Of a stretch of DNA of 37,266 bases, positions 6,533-14,993 are shown piece after piece. Every line of letters starts with the position of its first letter. The first letter of the stretch is position 1. Below the pieces are notes generated by a model, which worked only from the letters and a program-made list of their open reading frames with translations, had not been told where the DNA came from and did no database searches. Made by a program: the position numbers and the translations under genes. This stretch comes from Erysipelotrichaceae bacterium (GTDB lineage Bacteria > Bacillota_I > Bacilli_A > Erysipelotrichales > Erysipelotrichaceae). The DNA lies in the NCBI GenBank assembly GCA_012523895.1, contig JAAYSZ010000033.1, forward strand, positions 123,389 to 160,654, read 5' to 3'.

Positions 6533-7823
6533 ATTAGCTGCTATACTTCCTCATCCTCCTGTTGTTGTCCCTGAAATAGGAAAAGATAGAGTTAGTGAAA
6601 TCAAAGAAACATACAATTCATTTATTACTGTTTCTAAAATGGTTAAAAAAATTAAACCTGATACTATAGTTGTAATATCTAGTCATAATGCGATGTATCA
6701 TGATTATATTAATATTTCTAAAGGAAGTAGTGCTTATGGTTCTTTTAGAAGGTTTAATGTTGATGTAAGTATGGAAGTTAATTATGATGAAGAACTTGTA
6801 AATGAAATAATAAAATTATCTGAAAAAGAAAATATTCCTTTAGGTAAAATAGGAGGATATAGTGATTTAGATCATGGTACTATGGTTCCTTTGTATTTTA
6901 TTAATCAAGAATATAATGACTATAAACTTGTAAGAATTGGAATATCTGGCTTAAATAATAAAACACATTATGAAGTTGGAAAAATTATTAATAAAGCAAT
7001 AAATAATTTAGATAAAAAAGTTGTGGTAATCGCAAGTGGAGACATGTCTCATAAGTTAAAGATTGATGGTCCTTATGGTATTTCTAAGGAAGGCTTAGAA
7101 TATGATAAAAAAGTTGTTAGCTTATTGAAAGAGGCAAATTTTGAAGAGTTAATTGATTTTGATGAAGACTTTTTAAGAAAAGCTGCAGAGTGTGGCCATA
7201 AGTGTTTTATTATGCTTGGTGGTGTATTAGATGCTTATTCTTATACAAGTAAATTTCTTTCTTATGAAGGTACTTTTGGTGTTGGTTATGGTGCTTTTGT
7301 ATATGAAATATTTAATGAATATGTAGAACTTGCAAAAGATACTATAGAAGAATTTGTTACAAATAATAAAGTTATTGATGTTCCTGGTTATGTAAGTGAT
7401 TATCTTTTAGATAATAGAGCAGGAGTTTTTGTGACAATATATAAAAATGGAGCATTAAGAGGTTGTATTGGTACAATAAATCCTACAAAAGAAAATATCG
7501 CAAAAGAAATAATATCTAATGCGATTAGTTCTTGTAGTAGAGATCCTAGATTTTCTCCAGTAAAAGAATATGAATTAAAGGATTTAGTTATTAGTGTTGA
7601 TGTATTAGGTGAAAGTGAAGAGATAGATGACTTTAGTAAGCTTGATGTAAAAAAATATGGTGTTATTGTAAGTGATGGGTTTAGAAGAGGTTTATTATTA
7701 CCTAATTTAGAAGGTGTTGATACTGTAGAATATCAAGTTGAAATAGCGTTAAGAAAAGCAGGAATATCTAAATATGATGAATATACATTAGAGAGATTTG
7801 AGGTTGTTCGTCATGAAATGTAA
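6522..7823 (+). CDS. AmmeMemoRadiSam system fusion: MEMO domain plus AMMECR1 domain
   Basis: A 433-residue protein joining the B and A parts of the AmmeMemoRadiSam system. Residues 1-265 are the MEMO domain, related to class III extradiol dioxygenases (AAILPHPPVVVPEIGKDRV, VISSHNAMYHDY, DLDHGTMVP, IASGDMSHKL). Residues 285-433 are an AMMECR1 domain with RAGVFVTIYKNG and the signature LRGCIGTI, then SSCSRDPRFSPV. The function of the system is not established; it may modify a protein or RNA. It overlaps both the nicotinamidase gene and the radical SAM gene by 11 bases, so the three are made together. Confidence 0.9.
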   Translation: MKLKLAAILPHPPVVVPEIGKDRVSEIKETYNSFITVSKMVKKIKPDTIVVISSHNAMYHDYINISKGSSAYGSFRRFNVDVSMEVNYDEELVNEIIKLSEKENIPLGKIGGYSDLDHGTMVPLYFINQEYNDYKLVRIGISGLNNKTHYEVGKIINKAINNLDKKVVVIASGDMSHKLKIDGPYGISKEGLEYDKKVVSLLKEANFEELIDFDEDFLRKAAECGHKCFIMLGGVLDAYSYTSKFLSYEGTFGVGYGAFVYEIFNEYVELAKDTIEEFVTNNKVIDVPGYVSDYLLDNRAGVFVTIYKNGALRGCIGTINPTKENIAKEIISNAISSCSRDPRFSPVKEYELKDLVISVDVLGESEEIDDFSKLDVKKYGVIVSDGFRRGLLLPNLEGVDTVEYQVEIALRKAGISKYDEYTLERFEVVRHEM

Positions 7824-8628
7824 CTCTTGTTTTCATAATTGTGAATTAAAAGAAAATGCTAGAGGTAAATGTTTAGTTAGAGGCAATGTTAATGGTGAAA
7901 TTGTTAATGTTGTTAAGGAAAAAATTAGTTCAATTGCACTTGATCCAATAGAAAAAAAGCCACTTTATCATTTTTATAGTGGTAAGGATATTTTATCTAT
8001 TGGATTTTATGGTTGTAATTTAAAGTGTCCGTTTTGTCAAAATTATTCTATTTCAATGGATAGTGGAAAGAATCATTTTTATAAAGATAAAACTAAAGAA
8101 GAATTATTAAATTTAGCTTTAAGTTATAAAAATAATATAGGTATTGCATTTACTTATAATGAACCTTTAGTTAATCATGAGTATGTAGTGGAAATCGCAA
8201 AGTTATTTAAAGAAAATAATTTAAAAACTGTTTTGGTTACTAATGGTTGTTTTAGTGAGGAAGTTTGTTTAAGTGTTTGTAAATATATAGATGCGATGAA
8301 TATTGATTTAAAAGGATTTACTAGAAAGTTTTATAAAAGTGTTGATGGTGATTTAGAGATGGTTAAAAGATTTATTGAAATAGCTAAAGATTATTGCCAT
8401 ATAGAATTAACTACATTACTTATCCCTGATAAAAATGATAGTGAAGAAGAAATGGAAGATATGTGTAAATGGATTGCTAGTTTAAATAAAGATATTCCTT
8501 TACATTTATCTAGGTTTTTTCCTAGATATAAAATGAATAGTGGTAGTCCTACAAATATAAATAAAATGTATAAATTAAAACAAATAGCTGAAAAGCATTT
8601 AAATTATGTTTATTTAGGTAATGTATAA
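7813..8628 (+). CDS. amrS: AmmeMemoRadiSam system radical SAM enzyme
   Basis: A 271-residue radical S-adenosylmethionine enzyme, related to the pyruvate-formate-lyase-activating family. The cluster-binding motif YGCNLKCPFCQN (Cys-x3-Cys-x2-Cys) is at about residues 70-81. An N-terminal Cys-rich segment, MKCNSCFHNCELKENARGKC, is typical of this subfamily. The ATG at 7813 is preferred over a TTG at 7798 because it has GAGG nine bases upstream and gives the conserved MKCxxC start. The gene overlaps the MEMO-AMMECR1 gene by 11 bases and is the last of its operon, closed by a bidirectional terminator. Its substrate is unknown. Confidence 0.9.
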   Translation: MKCNSCFHNCELKENARGKCLVRGNVNGEIVNVVKEKISSIALDPIEKKPLYHFYSGKDILSIGFYGCNLKCPFCQNYSISMDSGKNHFYKDKTKEELLNLALSYKNNIGIAFTYNEPLVNHEYVVEIAKLFKENNLKTVLVTNGCFSEEVCLSVCKYIDAMNIDLKGFTRKFYKSVDGDLEMVKRFIEIAKDYCHIELTTLLIPDKNDSEEEMEDMCKWIASLNKDIPLHLSRFFPRYKMNSGSPTNINKMYKLKQIAEKHLNYVYLGNV

Positions 8629-8660
8629 AAAGAGAATTATAAATTAAAATTCTCTTTTTT
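8627..8660. terminator. bidirectional terminator between radical SAM and ABC permease genes
   Basis: AAAAAGAGAATT (8627-8638) pairs with AATTCTCTTTTT (from 8648), leaving a 9-base loop and a T-run on each strand. It serves the convergent genes ending at 8628 (+) and 8644 (-). Confidence 0.85.
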
Positions 8661-9312
8661 CATAAAATTTAATAGATAAGTTTATTGACATAAACATTAT
8701 AAATATTAGTAATAATATTGATGTTGTAATTGTAATAAATTGATTATTTATTACAAACAATAATATTTTATTAACATCTATTTTTAATAAGTCTAATATT
8801 TTTTTAAGAATAATGATAATAAAGGATAATAAGTATATTGGAGCTAAAGCTATAGCTTTACTTTTTGAATATCCATTTCTAAAGTAAATAGGTATTTGAA
8901 ATGAAGTAATCATCAAAAACATATAAATATTTACAAAGACAACTAATAATAAATCCTTAATAACAAAGGATAAACCTATGATATATGAAAACATTAAAGC
9001 TAGTATTAAGCTTGCAAGAATAGTAAATAGCATTACTATAAATACAAATGTATATCTTCCTAGTACAATATCTTTTTTAGAATTAGGTAGTGTTAAGTAT
9101 AATGGATCCATTTCATTAATTTCAGCTGTCGCAAATGTATAAGAAACATAAATAATGCCCATTAATACAGAGGCTGAAAAAATAATGAAAATCTGTTGCA
9201 TTGAAACTGACATAATACCAACAATAAATAATAGAATAATTAGATTTTTAATTGTTAGATATGGTTTTATTGAAATATAATCAAGTTTAATAAAATTCTT
9301 AATGTTGTTCAT
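8644..9312 (-). CDS. ABC-2-type transporter permease
   Basis: A 222-residue integral membrane protein with about six hydrophobic segments, the usual form of an ABC-2 permease. It has a cytoplasmic loop with NEMDPLYLTLPNSKKDIVLGRY, the pattern of permeases in YtrA-type operons. It is the last gene of a three-gene minus-strand operon and overlaps the ATPase gene by 14 bases. Such operons export or resist antimicrobial peptides or cell-wall-active compounds in Bacillota; the substrate here is not known. Confidence 0.8.
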   Translation of the reverse strand: MNNIKNFIKLDYISIKPYLTIKNLIILLFIVGIMSVSMQQIFIIFSASVLMGIIYVSYTFATAEINEMDPLYLTLPNSKKDIVLGRYTFVFIVMLFTILASLILALMFSYIIGLSFVIKDLLLVVFVNIYMFLMITSFQIPIYFRNGYSKSKAIALAPIYLLSFIIIILKKILDLLKIDVNKILLFVINNQFITITTSILLLIFIMFMSINLSIKFYEKREF

Positions 9313-10159
9313 AATGCACCTCTTTATTTAAGAAAACAATAATTTCATCTAAATTCACTTTTTCAAATATTAATTTTTCATTGAAGTTTATTTTATCTTC
9401 AGATTTAATTAAACCTTCAAAACCAGTATTGTATTCTCTATAGCCTATAATTTTCTTTTTTTCTGTAGATGTAATACTGTTTAAACCTCCTTTAATTAAA
9501 AGGTATTTTTCTATTAAATCATCTTTTTCCCCATCAAATATGATTTTTCCATTTTTTATAAAAACTATATAATCTGCTATTTTTTCAAGATCACTTGTAA
9601 TATGAGTTGAAAACAAAACACTGTTATTTTCATCACTAATATATTCTTGAAGTATTTCCATTAGCTCATCTCTAGCAACTGGATCTAATCCGCTTGTAGG
9701 TTCATCTAATATTAATAGTTTTGCATTGTGTGATAATGCACATGCGATTTTTAATTTTACTTTCATTCCTTTTGAAAAATCTTTTATTATTTTATCTTTA
9801 TCTAAATTAAATTTGTTTAAATAATTTATATATGTATTACTGTCCCAGTTTTCATAATAGTTTGATATTGCTTTTTCTACATCAATAGGGGTCCAATCAT
9901 TTGAAAAATATTGATATTCTAATACAACGCCTACATCATTTAATAAATGTGTATTTGTTTCTAAATCTTTATCAAATAATTTAATATCTCCTGAATCTTT
10001 TTTTATTAAATTTAAAATTGATTTTAATACAGTTGTTTTACCTGCACCATTTGGTCCTATAAAACCTGTAATATATCCTTTGTTTACATTAAAAGATACA
10101 TTATCTAATTTAAATTTTTCATAATTTTTAACTAAATTATTAATTGTAATACTATTCAT
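9299..10159 (-). CDS. ABC transporter ATP-binding protein (YtrB-like)
   Basis: A 286-residue ABC ATPase partner of the ABC-2 permease. Walker A is GPNGAGKTT (residues 35-43), the Q-loop lies in EYQYFSNDW, the signature is FSKGMKVKLKIA near residue 129, and Walker B with the D-loop is LLILDEPTSGLDP near 150, followed by the switch His in STHI. The signature begins with FSKGM rather than LSGGQ, which is usual in this YtrB/YhcH-like subfamily. The C-terminal 70 residues lack motifs. The gene overlaps the GntR regulator by 8 bases and the permease by 14, so all three are coupled. Confidence 0.9.
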   Translation of the reverse strand: MNSITINNLVKNYEKFKLDNVSFNVNKGYITGFIGPNGAGKTTVLKSILNLIKKDSGDIKLFDKDLETNTHLLNDVGVVLEYQYFSNDWTPIDVEKAISNYYENWDSNTYINYLNKFNLDKDKIIKDFSKGMKVKLKIACALSHNAKLLILDEPTSGLDPVARDELMEILQEYISDENNSVLFSTHITSDLEKIADYIVFIKNGKIIFDGEKDDLIEKYLLIKGGLNSITSTEKKKIIGYREYNTGFEGLIKSEDKINFNEKLIFEKVNLDEIIVFLNKEVHYEQH

Positions 10160-10535
10160 TAGTAGATTCCCTTTCTATAATTTCAAATATATTTTGTAGT
10201 TCTTTTTTATCTATTTGTGCTAAATTTGATAATCTTAATATTTCTAAATAGTGTTCTTCTATGGATTTATATGCTTGTTCTTTTATTAAATCTTTATTAG
10301 TTGGCATAACATAAAAACCTTTACCAGCAACACTTGTGACAAATCCTTCATTTTCAAGTTCATTATATGCTCGAGTAGTTGTAATAACACTTATTTTTAA
10401 ATCTTTTGCGAGCTGCCTTATCGAAGGTAATTGTTCATTTTCTAATATTTGATTATTTATAATTTGTTCTTTTATTTGTTCTTTTATTTGTTCATATATA
10501 GGAACTTTAGAAGTATTAGAAATTATTATATTCAT
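10152..10535 (-). CDS. YtrA-type GntR-family transcriptional regulator
   Basis: A 127-residue DNA-binding repressor. Residues 8-75 form the GntR winged helix (PIYEQIKEQIKEQI, LPSIRQLAKDLKISVITTTRAYNELENEGF). The short C-terminal helical tail, with no UTRA or FCD ligand domain, is the mark of the YtrA subfamily, which controls its adjoining ABC transporter. It is first in the operon and has an AAAGGA ribosome binding site. A perfect inverted repeat lies directly upstream in the promoter region, consistent with autoregulation. Confidence 0.9.
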   Translation of the reverse strand: MNIIISNTSKVPIYEQIKEQIKEQIINNQILENEQLPSIRQLAKDLKISVITTTRAYNELENEGFVTSVAGKGFYVMPTNKDLIKEQAYKSIEEHYLEILRLSNLAQIDKKELQNIFEIIERESTNE

Positions 10536-10547
10536 TTTTAATCCTTT

Positions 10548-10578
10548 CTGTATATATCTGTTATATACAGTATATACA
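10548..10578. promoter_or_regulatory. candidate operator of the YtrA-type regulator
   Basis: CTGTATATA (10548-10556) and TATATACAG (10562-10570) are perfect inverted repeats around TCTGT, and a further TATATACA continues to 10578. The site lies 12 bases upstream of the regulator start codon. The resemblance to the long inverted repeats bound by YtrA proteins supports an operator; binding itself is inference. Confidence 0.65.
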
Positions 10579-10602
10579 CATAATATAAAAAAAACAATAT
10601 GT

Positions 10603-10633
10603 TTGTGTTTTATTTATTAGAATGTTGTAGAAT
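10603..10633 (+). promoter_or_regulatory. possible promoter of the DMT transporter gene
   Basis: TTGTGT (10603-10608) and TAGAAT (10628-10633) with a 19-base spacer lie upstream of the AAGGAGAG ribosome binding site. The long spacer makes it a modest candidate. Confidence 0.35.
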
Positions 10634-10657
10634 AGTCTTTAAGACAAGGAGAGTCAA

Positions 10658-11515
10658 ATGAAGACCAAGGGTATTTTTCTTACTATATTATCAGCTTTGT
10701 TTTATGGATTTGTTCCTGTAGTGAGTTATTATTCTTTTTTATTGGGTAACAATCCATTTACATTAACTTTTTTTAGAGGGTTTTTAGTAATACCTGTTTT
10801 AGGTTTTTTTATGATTGTAAATAAGGTTGATTTTAAGCTTACTTTTGATGAAGCTAAAAATATATTATATGCAGGATTGTTTGGAACAGTTTTTACTAAC
10901 TTTACATTGTCTAGTAGTTATAATTATATTGGTGTTGGAAGTGCAACAACAATCCATTATTTATATCCTGTAATGGTAATGCTTTTTTCTAAGTTTTTTT
11001 ATAAGGATAATATTAGTAAAAAACAATTGATAACTTTAGGTTTATCTGTGTTTGGTATAAGTTTCTTTTTGGATTTTAATGATGTAAGTAAGATTCAAGG
11101 AATATTACTTGCGGTAATGAGTAGTGTTACTTTTGGATTTTATGTAGTTCATATTGATAAAAGTGGTTTATCAAAGATGAATGGAATGAAATTATCTTTT
11201 TATTTATCTATTGTTTTGGTTGTTGCTTTTTCTATATCTAATTTATTTTTTAATCAAATGATATTAGATCAACCTGTAAAATCTTATGTTTTAATGTTTG
11301 TTGTTGCTATATTAGCCAATTTTCTTGCGGTTATATGCTTAAAAGAGGGAATAAGATTAATAGGTTCAGGAATGGCTAGTATTCTTAGTATGATTGAGCC
11401 TATTTCGACTTTAATATTTGGGAAAATGTTTTTTGATGAAATAATATCAATTAATAAATTAGTTGGTAGTGCAATAATTATAATTTCTATCTTATATATG
11501 GCTAAGGAAAAATAA
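10658..11515 (+). CDS. EamA/DMT-superfamily membrane transporter
   Basis: A 285-residue membrane protein with about ten hydrophobic segments arranged as two EamA repeats (roughly residues 5-135 and 145-283). The first starts with ILSALFYGFVPVVSYYSF, and the second ends in ASILSMIEPISTLIFG, the typical EamA signature. Family members export amino acids or other metabolites, or act as nucleotide-sugar or drug transporters; the substrate cannot be predicted. The gene stands alone, transcribed divergently from the YtrA-type operon, and ends at a bidirectional terminator. Confidence 0.85.
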   Translation: MKTKGIFLTILSALFYGFVPVVSYYSFLLGNNPFTLTFFRGFLVIPVLGFFMIVNKVDFKLTFDEAKNILYAGLFGTVFTNFTLSSSYNYIGVGSATTIHYLYPVMVMLFSKFFYKDNISKKQLITLGLSVFGISFFLDFNDVSKIQGILLAVMSSVTFGFYVVHIDKSGLSKMNGMKLSFYLSIVLVVAFSISNLFFNQMILDQPVKSYVLMFVVAILANFLAVICLKEGIRLIGSGMASILSMIEPISTLIFGKMFFDEIISINKLVGSAIIIISILYMAKEK

Positions 11516-11526
11516 TAATTTTAAAC

Positions 11527-11564
11527 AAAAAAAGATTTGGCTCAAAATGAGCTAAATCTTTTTT
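11527..11564. terminator. strong bidirectional terminator between eamA and glgP
   Basis: A 16-bp stem, with AAAAAAGATTTGGCTC (ending 11543) facing GAGCTAAATCTTTTTT (11549-11564), contains a single G-T mismatch (one G-U pair) and an AAAAT loop, with T-runs on both sides. It closes the DMT gene (+) and the phosphorylase gene (-), which ends at 11563. Confidence 0.92.
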
Positions 11565-13818
11565 ACCTATCTAAATGCCAAATGTCTTTATTGTATTCAG
11601 AAATTGTTCTATCACTTGAGAAGAATCCTGCTTTTGCAATATTTACAAGCATCATCTTTCTCCATGATAGTCTATCTTCAAATCTATTGAATGCATGTTC
11701 TTTAGTATTAATATAAGATTCTAAGTCTAATAATGTCATAAACCAGTCTTTATTAATTAATTCATTCTTTAGATCTTGTAGACATTTAATATCTCCATAT
11801 TTTACAACTTCTGGATTGTCTATAAAGTCAACTAAGCGTTTAATATTTGGTCTTTCATAATAATGTTTAGCAACATAATCATGATTGTTATAGTGATTAA
11901 TTACTTGATCACTTGATTCACCAAATGTGAAGATATTTTCATTTCCTACTTGTTCTCTAATTTCAACGTTTGCTCCATCAATTGTACCTAATGTAACTGC
12001 ACCATTTAGCATGAATTTCATATTTCCAGTTCCACTTGCTTCTTTTGATGCTAATGAAATTTGTTCAGAAATATCACATGCAGGTATTAGTTTTTCCGCA
12101 TAACTTACGTTATAGTTTGTAACCATAATTACCTTTAAGTGTTTAGATACTTCAGGATCATTTTCAATTAATGATTGTAGACATTTGATTAAATGTATAA
12201 TATTTTTTGCAGTTGTGTATGCTGGAGCTGCTTTTCCTCCAAATATTATAGTAATAGGTCTTACTGGAATGTTTCCATTTTTGATTTCCAAGTATTTGTA
12301 TATTACATATAATGCATTCATTTGTTGACGTTTATATTCATGTAATCTCTTAATTTGAATACAGAATATTGAGTTAGGATTTATATCAACATTTTCTCTT
12401 TCTTTAATATATTTAATTAAGCTAGCTTTTTTCTTTTGTTTGATTAGGTCAATAGCTTCTAAAGCATTATAGTCATTGTGGAAATATAATAACTTTTGAA
12501 GATCCCAAGCATTAGTTCTCCAACCAGTTCCTATCATTGAGTCTAACCATTGTGCTAAATCATAGTTAGCATGCATTAGCCATCTTCTAAATGTAATACC
12601 ATTTGTTTTGTTGTTAAACTTTTCAGCATATATTTTATAGAATGGTCTTAGTTCTGATTTCTTTAAGATTTCAGTATGTAATGCTGCAACACCATTGATT
12701 GAATGAGAGTAGTGCATACAGATTCTAGCCATGTGTACTTTTCTTTCTTCATCAATTATTTGAACATTTGGATCTTTATATTTTGCGCAAGCAACTGCAT
12801 CAAGTGCTTCAATAATTGGCATTAAATGAGGACATACTTTTTCTAAGTATTCATATGGCCATTTTTCTAATGCTTCTGAAAGAATTGTATGATTTGTATA
12901 GGCACATGTTTTAGTAACTATACGAATAGCTTCTTTCATCTCAATTCCTTCTTTAGAAAGTAATCTGATTAGTTCAGGTATTACTAAAGTAGGGTGAGTG
13001 TCGTTGATTTGAACCGCAACATGTTTATGAAGTTTTCTAAGGTTGTGACCTTTTTGTTTTTCTTCATGAATGATTAATTGTGCAGCGTTAGATACCATAA
13101 AGTATTGTTGATAAATTCTTAATAGTTTTCCTTCTTCTGTTGAATCATCAGGATATAAGAATAAAGTTAATACTTTTTCAATATCTGTTGGATCAAAATT
13201 GATTCCTTTTTTTACTACACTTTCATCAACAGTTTCAATATCAAATAATCTTAATGAGTTTACACCATTGTTGTATCCAACAACATCAATATCATATAGT
13301 ACTGACTTTACTGTTAAATCTTTGAAAGGTACTTCAAATGATATATCTGTTGGTTTTAACCAAGAATTTGGTGTTATCCATTCATTTTTTACTTCATATT
13401 GTTTATTGTTTTTGTATTCTTGTTTAAATAATCCAAAGTGGTAGTTTAATCCTACACCGTCTCCATTTAAACCAAGTGTTGCAATTGAGTCTAAGAAACA
13501 TGCAGCAAGTCTTCCTAAGCCACCATTCCCTAAAGATGGTTCATTTTCAATCTCTTCAATTGATGCTAGGTCTTTGCCGTTATTTTCTAAAATGCCCCTA
13601 ACTTCTTGATAAATACCTAGATTTATTAAGTTATTAGAAAGTAGTTTACCAATTAAAAATTCCGCAGAAATATAATATAGCTTTTTCTCTTTCTTTATAT
13701 CTGGTTTTGCTTTAACCATGTCGTCAACTAATTTTAATAGAGCTAAATATATTTCAGAATCAGTAGAATCTTTAATGTTTTTACCAAGCAAATCGGTAAG
13801 AGTTTTTTCAAGTTGCAT
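11563..13818 (-). CDS. glgP: glycogen/maltodextrin phosphorylase (GT35)
   Basis: A 751-residue pyridoxal-phosphate enzyme that releases glucose 1-phosphate from alpha-1,4-glucans. The PLP-binding motif [15 protein letters not shown] places the Schiff-base lysine at about residue 601. Other family motifs are [46 protein letters not shown] and GGKAAPAY. It is shorter than muscle-type enzymes (about 840) and close to bacterial MalP/GlgP proteins. The start codon at 13818 has no good SD of its own. A strong AAAGGAGG lies 40 bases upstream in front of a ten-codon leader ORF that ends two bases before glgP, so translation may be coupled. A LacI-type operator sits in the promoter. Confidence 0.95.
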   Translation of the reverse strand: MQLEKTLTDLLGKNIKDSTDSEIYLALLKLVDDMVKAKPDIKKEKKLYYISAEFLIGKLLSNNLINLGIYQEVRGILENNGKDLASIEEIENEPSLGNGGLGRLAACFLDSIATLGLNGDGVGLNYHFGLFKQEYKNNKQYEVKNEWITPNSWLKPTDISFEVPFKDLTVKSVLYDIDVVGYNNGVNSLRLFDIETVDESVVKKGINFDPTDIEKVLTLFLYPDDSTEEGKLLRIYQQYFMVSNAAQLIIHEEKQKGHNLRKLHKHVAVQINDTHPTLVIPELIRLLSKEGIEMKEAIRIVTKTCAYTNHTILSEALEKWPYEYLEKVCPHLMPIIEALDAVACAKYKDPNVQIIDEERKVHMARICMHYSHSINGVAALHTEILKKSELRPFYKIYAEKFNNKTNGITFRRWLMHANYDLAQWLDSMIGTGWRTNAWDLQKLLYFHNDYNALEAIDLIKQKKKASLIKYIKERENVDINPNSIFCIQIKRLHEYKRQQMNALYVIYKYLEIKNGNIPVRPITIIFGGKAAPAYTTAKNIIHLIKCLQSLIENDPEVSKHLKVIMVTNYNVSYAEKLIPACDISEQISLASKEASGTGNMKFMLNGAVTLGTIDGANVEIREQVGNENIFTFGESSDQVINHYNNHDYVAKHYYERPNIKRLVDFIDNPEVVKYGDIKCLQDLKNELINKDWFMTLLDLESYINTKEHAFNRFEDRLSWRKMMLVNIAKAGFFSSDRTISEYNKDIWHLDR

Positions 13819-13819
13819 A

Positions 13820-13852
13820 TTAATTTATGTATGATTCTTTTGATTTGATCAT
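13820..13852 (-). CDS. putative ten-residue leader peptide upstream of glgP
   Basis: On the minus strand AAAGGAGG (13865-13858) is followed five bases later by an ATG that opens [10 protein letters not shown] and stops at 13820, one base before the glgP ATG (TAATATG). It is not in frame with glgP. The only good ribosome binding site belongs to this ORF, so ribosomes probably load here and re-initiate at glgP. No experimental support; inference from spacing. Confidence 0.45.
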   Translation of the reverse strand: MIKSKESYIN

Positions 13853-13874
13853 ACTTTCCTCCTTTGCAGAGACT

Positions 13875-13903
13875 ATATTAGCACAAGAAAACGTTTTCCA
13901 CAA
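13875..13903 (-). promoter_or_regulatory. predicted glgP promoter
   Basis: On the minus strand TTGTGG (13903-13898) and TAATAT (13880-13875) are 17 bases apart, and TGC before the -10 forms an extended -10 element. The palindrome at 13887-13898 fills the spacer. Confidence 0.6.
13887..13898. promoter_or_regulatory. LacI-family operator GAAAACGTTTTC at glgP
   Basis: A perfect 12-bp palindrome between the -35 and -10 elements of glgP, with the same core as the site at malE (22780-22793). The central CG in AAACGTTT is typical of LacI/MalR-type operators. A related AAACGTTT follows at 13907-13914, at the end of the regulator gene. Confidence 0.7.
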
Positions 13904-13912
13904 ATAAAACGT

Positions 13913-14905
13913 TTAAAAAATTACTTGGTCGTATGTTATTTTAAGTATTTCATAACCAAGAGTTACTTCTCTACCTTCTTCATGGTTTAAAAGTCTCTTC
14001 ATTTCTTTTATTGCAGTTTGTGCTACATTGTAGAAATTTTGTTTACATGTAAGGATGTTATTTCCTACATAACCTAGTAGTGTAATTCCATCATAACCAC
14101 AACATAATCTTTCTATATTTAATTTTTTTAGAGCATTTGTAGAACCTATTGCCATAAGGTCACTTGCACATACTATTGCATCATAATCTTTTGCAAGCTT
14201 TAAAGTTGTTTTATATGATTTTTTTTCTGAGAAGTCACAATGTTCAATATGTAAATTGAAATTAAGTTCTTCTTTTAGTTTTTTAATTCCATCAATTCTT
14301 TGATCTGTAACATAGCCATTTTTCTTTCCTGCAAGATAAAGTACATTTTTAATATCTTTATCTTTCAAAGCAAGTTTGGCTACATCATATTGTCCTTTTG
14401 TATGATCTACAGATACTGAAGATGTTTTTTCATTTACTATAGGAGCATCAACAACAACTGTATTAAATTCTTGTCTTTTGATAATATCGTGGATTATTTT
14501 ATCTTCCTTATTTAAACCAAATACAACTAAACCATTAATTCCTTGAGAGGATAGGTATTGAATTAGTTCATCTGAGTTTAAATTTAAAATTGTATAGTTA
14601 AACAATGTTATTACATGTACACCTATTTCATTAGCCATAGTGAAAGCACCTAATAAATATTGCATATTAATTTCGTCAATTGCTTGTCTTTGATCATTAA
14701 TGTAAATGTAAAGAGCAACTCTATTGCTGTTTTTACTTGATAAAGCACTTGCGATTGTATTAGGAATATAATTTAATTCACTTGCGGCTTTTAATACTTT
14801 TTCTCTTGTTTCTTTTGAAACATTTGCATAATTATTTAAAACTTTGCTGACGGTGCCAATAGCAACACCGGCCTTTTTTGCAACATCATTTATAGTAGCT
14901 ACCAT
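13913..14905 (-). CDS. LacI-family transcriptional regulator, probable maltodextrin repressor
   Basis: A 330-residue regulator. The N-terminal HTH begins ATINDVAKKAGVAIGTVSKVLNN, and the hinge helix is NTIASALSSKNSN near residues 45-58. The remainder (60-330) is a periplasmic-binding-protein-like ligand domain with SSVSVDHTKGQYDVA and CASDLMAIG. The ATG at 14905 is chosen over that at 14917 because it has GGAGGTGTCT directly upstream. It lies between glgP and an alpha-glucosidase gene and transcribes toward glgP. Identical palindromes at glgP and malE suggest it is a MalR-type repressor of the whole module; CcpA binds related but different sites. Confidence 0.9.
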   Translation of the reverse strand: MVATINDVAKKAGVAIGTVSKVLNNYANVSKETREKVLKAASELNYIPNTIASALSSKNSNRVALYIYINDQRQAIDEINMQYLLGAFTMANEIGVHVITLFNYTILNLNSDELIQYLSSQGINGLVVFGLNKEDKIIHDIIKRQEFNTVVVDAPIVNEKTSSVSVDHTKGQYDVAKLALKDKDIKNVLYLAGKKNGYVTDQRIDGIKKLKEELNFNLHIEHCDFSEKKSYKTTLKLAKDYDAIVCASDLMAIGSTNALKKLNIERLCCGYDGITLLGYVGNNILTCKQNFYNVAQTAIKEMKRLLNHEEGREVTLGYEILKITYDQVIF

Positions 14906-14993
14906 AGACACCTCCATACTTTTTTAAGTATACATCAAATTGAGTGTAAAAACTAAAATAAACCTATATAATTGTTGATACAAGAGGTGTACT

